Of a stretch of DNA of 14,769 nt, positions 7,390-12,881 are shown piece by piece. Positions within the stretch are counted from its first letter, which is position 1. Each line of letters starts with the position of its first letter. Source of the stretch: Cenarchaeum sp. (lineage in GTDB: Archaea; Thermoproteota; Nitrososphaeria; Nitrososphaerales; Nitrosopumilaceae); NCBI GenBank assembly GCA_007570915.1, contig RKSK01000143.1, positions 1-14,769 of the forward strand. Direction: 5' to 3'. A program made the translations under genes and the position numbers. Under the pieces are notes generated by a model. The model was not told where the DNA came from. It saw nothing but the letters and a program-made list of their open reading frames with translations, and searched no databases.

Positions 7390-7620
7390 CTCGTGAGCAT
7401 GAGCGCCCGCCACGGCGCCGGCGCGCGGCTCCCCGGGCCCGCTTGTGCCTGGCCGGGCGCGCCGCCCGCGCCCGCCGGCTCCCGCCTGTCGGCGCCGGCG
7501 CGGGGCGCCGGGCGCCTGTGGCGCCTGGCACGCGTTGGGGCCGGAACATCCCGCCGCCCGCGCCCAAACCTCCATGCGCCGCGCGCTGCGGCGCGGCATG
7601 CCCCCCTGCGGCGCCCGGAC

Positions 7621-7628
7621 TTAAATAA
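7621..7628 (+). promoter_or_regulatory. TATA box of the two-domain repeat gene and protease
   Basis: TTAAATAA is centred 25 nt upstream of the ATG at 7650, predicting a leaderless message that would also cover the protease gene 2 nt further on. Confidence 0.65.
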
Positions 7629-7649
7629 GGCCATATTTCGCCGCCCGGC

Positions 7650-8156
7650 ATGGCGGCGCAGGGGCTGCGGGGCGTGCCAAGGGGCGGAGAGCCTGACCCG
7701 GGGTACCTGGACAGGCAGGAGGCGATTTATCGGGGGCGCGAGGCCGAGCTGCTCGCGGCGCACCCGGACGAATCCATTGTAGTGTGCGGGGAGGAGGTGT
7801 TTGTTGGCGGCAGCGACGGCGAGGCCGTGTCGCGGGCACAGGCGGCCCACCCGGGCCGGCCGTTCTTTTTGCGCGCGTGCCGCAGGGTGCCGGACATGTC
7901 AGACGCGCCCGACACTCCTGACCGCGCAGCGGGCGCGGGGGACGACGCGTTTGAGGAGGATCTTGCAAGGCAAAAGAGTATCTTTCTGGATCGTGCCGAC
8001 GAGCTGCTAGCGAGGTACCCAGACATGTTCATAGCCGTGTGCGGCGGCGACGTGTTTGTGGGAAAGGACGACGACGAGGCCATCGCCAAGGCTCACGCTT
8101 CTCACCCGGGTCGGCCGTTCTTTTTGCGCATGTACGACCCGTGCCTTGGGTGCTGA
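7650..8156 (+). CDS. Two-domain small protein, DUF5678-like tandem repeat
   Basis: The 168-residue product contains two copies of one module, residues 22-80 and 107-165, joined by an Asp/Ala/Pro-rich linker (81-106). Shared features are RQxxI(Y/F), ELLA, (H/Y)PD, VCG(E/G)(E/D)VFVG, an EA(V/I) helix and HPGRPFFLR; the 85-residue protein at 6935 carries a third copy. The fold resembles DUF5678, whose function is unknown to me. Conserved Cys (VCG) and the GRPFFLR strand are the most distinctive points. No membrane segment or enzyme motif is visible. The ATG is fixed by a TATA box 25 nt upstream. The stop is 2 nt before the ATG of a retropepsin-like protease, so the two were probably co-translated, and the repeat protein may be a partner or substrate of that protease. 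That last point is inference. Confidence 0.75.
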   Translation: MAAQGLRGVPRGGEPDPGYLDRQEAIYRGREAELLAAHPDESIVVCGEEVFVGGSDGEAVSRAQAAHPGRPFFLRACRRVPDMSDAPDTPDRAAGAGDDAFEEDLARQKSIFLDRADELLARYPDMFIAVCGGDVFVGKDDDEAIAKAHASHPGRPFFLRMYDPCLGC

Positions 8157-8158
8157 CC

Positions 8159-8561
8159 ATGGCGCTCCGTCTCCACCTGCGAAACGGGGTGTACCTGGCA
8201 GACTGCGTGATTGGGGGGAAGAACCGGCTGGAAACCCTGGGCATTGTTGACTCTGGTGCCTCCGTCACGTATGTGACCACGGATACGCTCAGCCAAGCCA
8301 AGCTGGAGCCAACTGGAGCCAACTGGAGAAGCGCAAAAATTTTTGTGCGTTCATGGGAAAAACCATGCGGGGATTGAGACAAGATCATACCATGGCACGG
8401 TCACGCTTGGCACAAAGTCTGGGAGCAGAAAGGTCTACGCAATTGACACGCGCCTCGCCGTTGGCGGCCTGCGCGCCGGAGCGGTGCTAGGGCGCGACGT
8501 CCTGTGCCACTTTAACGTGGACCTGCACTGGATGGACGGGACGGGGCTCATGGCGGCATGA
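8159..8561 (+). pseudogene. Retropepsin-like aspartic protease, frameshifted
   Basis: The first segment, from ATG 8159, carries GIVDSGASVTYV, the DSGA active site of clan AA (retropepsin-type) aspartic proteases. Its frame then stops after 72 residues at TGA 8375-8377. The rest of the domain, including GAVLGRDVLCHFNVDL, which matches the hydrophobic-Gly flap/core strand of this fold, continues in another frame to 8561. The shift coincides with a 10-bp tandem duplication (unit CTGGAGCCAA, 8303-8312 and 8313-8322). Removing one unit gives a continuous 130-residue protein reading AKLEPTGEAQKFLCVHGK across the join. Such enzymes act as homodimers, one Asp per subunit. It lies 2 nt after the two-domain repeat gene. 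As read here it is inactive; an assembly error or a variant population remains possible. Confidence 0.82.
8303..8328 (+). repeat. 10-bp tandem duplication causing the protease frameshift
   Basis: CTGGAGCCAA is present twice (8303-8312, 8313-8322), followed by a partial third unit CTGGAG (8323-8328). A 10-bp gain shifts the frame by one base, exactly what is needed to explain the broken protease. A shorter AGCCA repeat (8291-8302) adjoins it, so the site looks prone to slippage. Confidence 0.9.
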
Positions 8562-8654
8562 CCGTCGGCGCTCCGCGACGACGCCCATGAGCGGCCGGCT
8601 CGGCGGCCACATGCGCCCCCTGGCGCCCTCCAGCGCCGCGCCGGGCGGTGCGGA

Positions 8655-8724
8655 TCCCAGTCAACCCGCATGTCTGCCCCCGCGGCCCCCCGCACCGGTC
8701 ACGTACGGCCCAAACCGATCTATG
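8655..8724 (+). repeat. Left arm of 70-bp inverted repeat
   Basis: Compared base by base with the reverse complement of 8901-8970, 57 of 70 positions match (81%) without gaps. The longest perfect block is 20 bp (index 8-27, 8662-8681). Similarity stops abruptly outside both outer ends. With the 176-bp centre the unit spans about 316 bp, the size range of a miniature inverted-repeat element. Confidence 0.85.
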
Positions 8725-8900
8725 GGGGAGGCCGCGGAACGAGTCCGCCGCGTGCCTGGCGTTCCTTGCCGACGCCACGCCGCCGCCGGCCGCCCCCGCG
8801 ATGCCGTCTGCAACCCTGCCCAGCATGCCGTCGCCTGCCAGCACGTCCCTGGTTCCCAGGCAGTCGCGTCACCCCGCGGCCGCGCTCGCCAAAACCCGCC

Positions 8901-8970
8901 TATGGATCAGTTTGGGCCGTATGGGACCGGCACGGGGGCACTAGGGGGCAGACATGCGGGTTGGCTGGGG
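8901..8970 (-). repeat. Right arm of 70-bp inverted repeat
   Basis: This is the inverted partner of 8655-8724 with 13 mismatches. Eight of the 13 differences fall at the same position of a three-base frame, hinting that the ancestral sequence may once have been translated. No flanking target-site duplication is obvious by eye. Confidence 0.85.
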
Positions 8971-9007
8971 ACGGCTTTAGCGCACGTGATGCTCCACTGA
9001 CATTTCC

Positions 9008-9028
9008 GCCGAGGCTGCCTGCCTCGGC
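9008..9028 (+). other. 8-bp perfect hairpin
   Basis: GCCGAGGC (9008-9015) pairs perfectly with GCCTCGGC (9021-9028) around a 5-nt loop. It is followed by ATTCGTAAAAACGG, with no T-run on the plus strand; on the minus strand a TTTTT run precedes the stem. Its role is unknown. Confidence 0.6.
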
Positions 9029-9085
9029 ATTCGTAAAAACGGCAGGATCCTAACGGCGCGCACGGGCTTGGCGCCAGCGTGACCC

Positions 9086-9108
9086 CCCCGCGGCATGCCA
9101 CCGCGGGG
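9086..9108 (+). other. 8-bp perfect GC hairpin upstream of lysY
   Basis: CCCCGCGG (9086-9093) pairs with CCGCGGGG (9101-9108) around the loop CATGCCA. It lies about 140 bp upstream of the lysY TATA box, so it would not be in the lysY message if transcription starts at the predicted site. Confidence 0.6.
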
Positions 9109-9246
9109 CGCCGGCGCGGGCGTCCGGCGCCGCGGCTCCCCCCGGCCGCCGCGGCGGGGCTCGAATCTCGCCCGGCCTGGGGAATCTCGGCAGCGCGCGC
9201 CAAGATCCGCGCCTAGCCGCACAGCACCCTCCGCGGCCCCATTGAC

Positions 9247-9254
9247 TATAAATT
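9247..9254 (+). promoter_or_regulatory. TATA box of lysY-lysZ-lysJ-lysM
   Basis: TATAAATT is centred 27 nt upstream of the GTG at 9278. It is the clearest promoter in the window and drives the second half of the lysine cluster separately from lysW-lysX. Confidence 0.75.
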
Positions 9255-9277
9255 ATGCGCGCGCCGGAGGCGCTGCC

Positions 9278-10333
9278 GTGAAGGCCGGGATTGTGGGCGC
9301 GTCGGGGTATGTCGGCGGGGAGGTCCTGCGCCTCCTAGTGGGCCACCCGCGGGCCGAGATATCCATGGTCACCTCGAGGCAGCACGCCGGCGAGTACGTC
9401 CACCGCGTCCACCCCAGCCTCAAGGGCCTCATCGGCGACATCAAGTTCAGCGAGCCCGACTATGGAAAGATGGCCGGCGAGTGCGACATCGTCTTCACGG
9501 CCGTGCCCCACGGGACCGCCGCCGAGATCGTCAAGGGGCTCCTCGCGCGCGGCGTGCGCGTGATCGACCTGAGCGCCGACTATCGCCTCCACGAGGCCTC
9601 CGACTATGACAGGTGGTACGGCTGGACGCACCCAAACCCCGAGGGCCTCAGGGGGTCAGTCTACGGCGTGCCCGAGATACACCGCGAGGCCATACGCGGC
9701 GCGAGGCTCGTCTCGTGCCCGGGCTGCATGGCCGTCACGTCGATACTCGCGCTGCGGCCCCTAGTGGAGGAGGGCCTCCTGGACAAAAAGCACATCATAG
9801 TGGACTCGAAGATCGGCTCCTCGGGCGCCGGCGCGGGGGCAAAGGCGGGGACTAGCCACGCGATGCGCGCCGGCGTGATCCGCCCCTACAAGCCCGCGAT
9901 GCACCGCCACACCGGCGAGATAGAGCAAGAGCTCTCCGAGGCGGCGGGCTGCAAGGTGCCCGTCTCGATGAGCCCGCACGCCGTCGACGTGGTCCGCGGC
10001 ATACTCTGCACGAGCCACACGTTCCTCGAGCGCGACGTCACCGAAAGGGACGTCTGGAGGATATACCGCGAGCGCTACGGCAACGAGAGGTTTGTGCGGC
10101 TGATCCGCGACAAGAAGGGCCTCTACAAGTTCCCCGACCCAAAGTTCGTCGTGGGCTCGAACTTTTGCGACATCGGCTTTGACCTGGACCCGGCAAACAA
10201 CCGCCTCGTCGCGCTGTCCGCGTCGGACAACCTGATGAAGGGGGCCGCCGGCTCGGCGATACAGAACATGAACGTCATGCTCGGCGCGGACGAGTCCGAG
10301 GGCCTCCTCTACACGCCGCTCACCCCGGTGTGA
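9278..10333 (+). CDS. lysY: LysW-aminoadipyl-6-phosphate reductase
   Basis: LysY reduces the LysW-bound aminoadipyl phosphate to the semialdehyde with NADPH, and probably does the same for LysW-glutamyl phosphate in arginine synthesis. The 351-residue product belongs to the ArgC family. It has a nucleotide-binding GIVGASGYVGGE (4-15), the catalytic cysteine in SCPGC (C150), and the active-site histidine region HRHTGEIEQEL (209-219). The frame is open for 61 codons further upstream, but that stretch is Arg/Pro-rich. The GTG at 9278 begins right at the family's N-terminus, has a TATA box 27 nt before it, and has GGAGG 7 nt before it. lysZ begins 4 nt after the stop. Identification is firm; the assignment as LysY and not plain ArgC rests on the LysW neighbours. 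Confidence 0.93.
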   Translation: MKAGIVGASGYVGGEVLRLLVGHPRAEISMVTSRQHAGEYVHRVHPSLKGLIGDIKFSEPDYGKMAGECDIVFTAVPHGTAAEIVKGLLARGVRVIDLSADYRLHEASDYDRWYGWTHPNPEGLRGSVYGVPEIHREAIRGARLVSCPGCMAVTSILALRPLVEEGLLDKKHIIVDSKIGSSGAGAGAKAGTSHAMRAGVIRPYKPAMHRHTGEIEQELSEAAGCKVPVSMSPHAVDVVRGILCTSHTFLERDVTERDVWRIYRERYGNERFVRLIRDKKGLYKFPDPKFVVGSNFCDIGFDLDPANNRLVALSASDNLMKGAAGSAIQNMNVMLGADESEGLLYTPLTPV

Positions 10334-10337
10334 GCGC

Positions 10338-11138
10338 ATGATCACCGTAAAGATCGGCGGAAGCGTGGCGGGGTCGCTCCACGGGTCGGCCGTGCCGGAC
10401 CTGCGGCGCGCCGCCGAGTCGGGCGGGGCCGTCATCGTGCACGGCGGCGGGCGCGACGTGACCGACGTGTCCGGCAGGATGGGCCACGAGGCCAGGTTTA
10501 TCACGTCGCCCAGCGGCGTGAGGAGCCGCTACACGGACCTCGAGACGGCCCGCATATTCACGATGGTCATGGCCGGCCGCGTCAACAAGGCCATAGTGCA
10601 GTCGCTGCGGGCCGGAGGCGTCAACGCCGCCGGCGTGTGCGGGGTGGACGGGGGACTCATCCGCGCCGAGAGGAAAAAGAGGCTCCTCATCGTCAACGAG
10701 CGCGGCCGCAAGCAGGCCATCGACGGCGGCTACACGGGCAGGATAACGGCCGTCGAGCCGCGCCTCATAGACGCGCTCCTCGGGGCCGGCTTTGTGCCAG
10801 TCGTCGCCCCCGTGGCCCTCGGCGAGGAGGGCGAGGCCCTCAACGTCGACGGCGACAGGGCCGCGGCGGCCGTCGCCGGCGCGACGCGCTCGGAGCGCGT
10901 CGTCTTTGTGACCGACGTCGACGGGATAGAGATGGACGGCGGCCTCGTCGGCGAGATTGGCGCCGCCGAGGCGCGGCAGATGCGCCCGCGCATCGGGGCC
11001 GGCATGGAGAAGAAGGTCATCGCGGCCCTCGAGGCCCTCGAGGCCGGCGTCGGCGAGGCGATAATAGCGAGCGGCAGGAGGGAGGGCCCGATATCGGCGG
11101 CCCTGGCGCACGAGCGCTGCACGGTGATACGCCCGTGA
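10338..11138 (+). CDS. lysZ: LysW-aminoadipate kinase
   Basis: LysZ phosphorylates the free carboxylate of LysW-bound alpha-aminoadipate, the step before LysY. The 266-residue product is an amino acid kinase of the ArgB/LysZ group. It has the N-terminal VKIGGS (4-9), the phosphate-binding VHGGG (34-38), the basic SGVRSRYTD (59-67) typical of the LysW-dependent kinases, LNVDGDRAAAAVA, and VFVTDVDGI near the ATP site. The ATG follows the lysY stop by 4 nt and the end overlaps the lysJ GTG by 4 nt, so the genes are translationally coupled. As in other archaea with one carrier set, it may also serve arginine synthesis on LysW-glutamate; that is inference, since no second argB is visible in the window. 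Confidence 0.93.
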   Translation: MITVKIGGSVAGSLHGSAVPDLRRAAESGGAVIVHGGGRDVTDVSGRMGHEARFITSPSGVRSRYTDLETARIFTMVMAGRVNKAIVQSLRAGGVNAAGVCGVDGGLIRAERKKRLLIVNERGRKQAIDGGYTGRITAVEPRLIDALLGAGFVPVVAPVALGEEGEALNVDGDRAAAAVAGATRSERVVFVTDVDGIEMDGGLVGEIGAAEARQMRPRIGAGMEKKVIAALEALEAGVGEAIIASGRREGPISAALAHERCTVIRP

Positions 11139-12355
11139 GCGGCGAGGCGCCGGCTAGCGCCGGCCGCGACGCGCGGGCCGTCGAGGACGCGGCCATGGGG
11201 GCGATGTACCAGAGGTTCCCCGTGACCGTCGAGCGCGGCGAGGGCGCGCGCGTCTGGGACTCGTCGGGCAGGGAGTACCTCGACTTTATGGGCGGCTACG
11301 GCGTCGCCCTCGTGGGCCACCGCAACGCGCGCGTCACGGAGGCGATAAGGGAGCAGGCCGGCAGGATTGTCACGGTCCACGGGTCGCTCTACAGCAACGT
11401 GCGCGCGGCGTTCCTCGAGAGGCTCGTCTCGCTGGCGCCGCGCGGCCTCGAGTGCGCGCACCTCAACAACAGCGGGGCCGAGGCCGTCGAGGCGGCGATA
11501 AAGTTCGCGCGCAAGTTCACGCGCAGGCCGCGGATCGTGGCGATGAGGGGGTCGTACCACGGCAAGTCCATGGGGGCGCTCTCGCTCACGTTCAGCCCAA
11601 AGTACCGCCGGCCCTTTGAGCCGCTCGTCGAGGGCGTCGAGTTTGTGCCGTTTGGCGACGCCGGCGCGGCCCGCGAGGCCATCACAGACGACGTCGGCAT
11701 GGTGATAGTCGAGCCCATACAGGGCGAGAGCGGCATACACGTCGCGCCGGACGGGTTTTTGCGCGGCGTGCGCGAGGCGTGCGACGAGCGCGGCGCGGTC
11801 CTCGCGTTTGACGAGATACAGGCGGGCCTGGGGCGCACCGGCAGGATGTGGGCATGCGACCACGACGGCGTCGCGCCGGACATACTCTGCCTTGCCAAGG
11901 GCATAGCCGGCGGCGTGCCGATGGGCGTGACGCTCGCGCGCGCGGAGATTGTCGCGAGCATGTCAAGGGGGGAGCACTCGTCGACGTTTGGCGGGAACGC
12001 GCTCTCGTGCGCGGCCGGCAGCGCGACGCTCGAGGCGCTCACGGCCGACGGCCTCGTCGGGAACGCCGCGGCGGTGGGCAGGGAGCTGCACGACGGCCTC
12101 GCGCGCCTCGCGCGCTCCCACCCCTCGATAAGGGAGGTCCGCGGGCGCGGCCTCATGGTCGGCATCGAGCTGAGGTTTGACGTGCGCGAGATCATCATGG
12201 GGGGAATAGAGCGCGGCGTCCTGCTCCTCTACTCGGGCCGCAACACGCTGCGCCTGCTGCCGCCCCTCGTCATCACGCGCGGGGACGTCGCAAGGGTTTT
12301 AGGCGCCCTCGACGGCCTCCTCTCCGAGGAGGAGGCGAGGAGGGGAATTGCATAG
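11135..12355 (+). CDS. lysJ: LysW-aminoadipate semialdehyde aminotransferase
   Basis: LysJ transfers an amino group from glutamate to the LysW-bound aminoadipate semialdehyde, giving LysW-lysine; in arginine synthesis the related product is LysW-ornithine. The 406-residue product is a class III PLP-dependent aminotransferase. It shows NNSGAEAVEAA (111-121), the cofactor-binding FDEIQAGLGRTG (225-236), and the Schiff-base lysine K255 in LCLAKGIAGG. The start is the GTG at 11135, in a GTGA overlap with the lysZ stop; the same frame is open far upstream through lysZ but that part is a shadow. The first 20 residues are a short non-conserved tail, so an internal ATG (M21, MGAMYQRFP) is an alternative. 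The end overlaps lysM by 8 nt. Confidence 0.93.
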   Translation: MSGEAPASAGRDARAVEDAAMGAMYQRFPVTVERGEGARVWDSSGREYLDFMGGYGVALVGHRNARVTEAIREQAGRIVTVHGSLYSNVRAAFLERLVSLAPRGLECAHLNNSGAEAVEAAIKFARKFTRRPRIVAMRGSYHGKSMGALSLTFSPKYRRPFEPLVEGVEFVPFGDAGAAREAITDDVGMVIVEPIQGESGIHVAPDGFLRGVREACDERGAVLAFDEIQAGLGRTGRMWACDHDGVAPDILCLAKGIAGGVPMGVTLARAEIVASMSRGEHSSTFGGNALSCAAGSATLEALTADGLVGNAAAVGRELHDGLARLARSHPSIREVRGRGLMVGIELRFDVREIIMGGIERGVLLLYSGRNTLRLLPPLVITRGDVARVLGALDGLLSEEEARRGIA

Positions 12356-12764
12356 CGAGCGCGAGCGCAAGCTGCTGGCCCTGCTGCGCGAGGACGCGCG
12401 CATGGCGCACTCGGAGCTCGGCAAGCGCGTGGGGATATCCGAGTCGGCCGTCCGGCGGAGGATAAGGTCGCTAGTCGACTCTGGGGCGATAAGGCGCTTT
12501 ACGATAGAGACGGGCGACGAGGGCACGACAAAGGCCGTCGCGTTCATCACCGTCGAGCCGGGGACCGACGTCTCAAAGGTCTCGCCGCGCATAATGAAGC
12601 TCCCCGGCGTGCGCACGGTCCACGAGATAACGGGGAGCTATGACATCATCGCCATACTCAACGCGCCGGACATACCGAGCATAAACGAGAGCATCGACGC
12701 GCTGCGCAAGGTCCAGGGCGTGACGACGACGAACACGACGATAATACTGCGCACGTACTCGTAG
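12348..12764 (+). CDS. lysM: Lrp/AsnC-type regulator LysM
   Basis: The 138-residue product has the two-part Lrp/AsnC layout. An N-terminal winged helix-turn-helix (about 3-48; ELGKRVGISESAVRRRIRSL is the recognition region) is followed by a C-terminal ligand-binding RAM domain (about 63-138) with GVRTVHEITGSYDIIA. In Sulfolobus the homologue LysM controls the lys operon and responds to lysine; here that is inferred from position. The start is TTG 12348, with a good Shine-Dalgarno GGAGG at 12339-12343, and overlaps lysJ by 8 nt. The next methionine, M19, would cut into the HTH. Possible targets are its own operon and the palindrome upstream of homocitrate synthase. Confidence 0.9.
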   Translation: MHSERERKLLALLREDARMAHSELGKRVGISESAVRRRIRSLVDSGAIRRFTIETGDEGTTKAVAFITVEPGTDVSKVSPRIMKLPGVRTVHEITGSYDIIAILNAPDIPSINESIDALRKVQGVTTTNTTIILRTYS

Positions 12765-12793
12765 GCGCGGAATCCGCCGCAACGCCGGGCGCC

Positions 12794-12813
12794 CGCGCGC
12801 GGATCCGCGCGCG
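12794..12813. promoter_or_regulatory. 20-bp perfect palindrome, possible operator
   Basis: A perfect inverted repeat centred on GGATCC spans 12794-12813, between lysM and homocitrate synthase and 36 bp before the next TATA box. It has the symmetry expected of a dimeric Lrp-type binding site, but the GC bias of the region makes such palindromes easier to find by chance. A second small inverted repeat (GCGCG-GTTTT-CGCGC, 12827-12841) lies between it and the TATA box. Confidence 0.45.
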
Positions 12814-12848
12814 CCGGCGCCAAATTGCGCGGTTTTCGCGCGGCTAGG

Positions 12849-12856
12849 CTTATAAC
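12849..12856 (+). promoter_or_regulatory. TATA box of homocitrate synthase
   Basis: CTTATAAC is centred 29 nt upstream of TTG 12882, indicating a separate promoter after lysM and supporting the TTG start. Confidence 0.6.
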
Positions 12857-12881
12857 GCCCGGCGCGCCCCCCACGGGCGCA

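Larger units (their letters stand above)
7193..7649. other. 457-bp gap: low-GC block followed by very high-GC block
   Basis: I find no convincing protein gene. Positions 7181-7400 are about 53% GC by direct count, far below the neighbouring genes, and contain a 5-bp hairpin (GGTGG 7289-7293 with CCACC 7302-7306) and a TTTTT run at 7385-7389. Positions 7401-7560 jump to about 88% GC with many GGCGCC units. All frames of the low-GC block are interrupted or compositionally ordinary, so it may be a decayed gene, a long 3' UTR or an RNA gene. The right end has the next TATA box. Confidence 0.5.
8562..9277. other. 716-bp gap between the protease remnant and lysY
   Basis: I cannot support a gene here. 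It holds the 70-bp inverted repeat (8655-8724 with 8901-8970), two strong GC hairpins (9008-9028, 9086-9108) and the lysY promoter. Both arms of the inverted repeat encode the same short peptides from opposite strands, for example SVWAV followed by RGQTCGL, so old coding fragments may be present. A minus-strand frame around 8548-8874 has protein-like stretches (GMLGRVADGIAG) but no promoter or recognised family. Confidence 0.55.

Noticed and set aside
7236..7628. 130-residue plus-strand frame in the gap
   Set aside because: It crosses the abrupt change from 53% to 88% GC, becomes pure Arg/Pro/Ala in the second half, and has no promoter at leaderless spacing.
7026..7850. 274-residue minus-strand frame across the gap and repeat genes
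   Set aside because: It is antisense to two promoter-supported genes, shows no family motif, and such frames are common in DNA this GC-rich.
8332..8346. A5T5 run in the protease as a programmed ribosomal frameshift site
   Set aside because: The required shift is +1, whereas slippery heptamers usually give -1. The adjacent 10-bp duplication explains the shift fully, and removing it gives a natural protein sequence across the join.
8587..9053. Overlapping plus and minus frames of about 100-137 residues over the inverted repeat
   Set aside because: Several frames on both strands are equally open, none has promoter support or a recognised domain, and the peptides repeat only because the DNA is an inverted repeat.
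9155..9190. tRNA-like T-loop (CTCGAATC)
   Set aside because: The flanking stem does not pair and no acceptor, D or anticodon arms can be built on either strand.
9095..9277. Longer N-terminus for lysY from an upstream ATG
   Set aside because: The 61 extra residues are Arg/Pro/Ala-rich, contain the TATA box of lysY, and precede the normal start of the family.
10637..11134. Long frame through lysZ joined to lysJ
   Set aside because: It is the shadow frame of lysZ, Arg-rich and without any family features; lysJ begins at the GTGA overlap.
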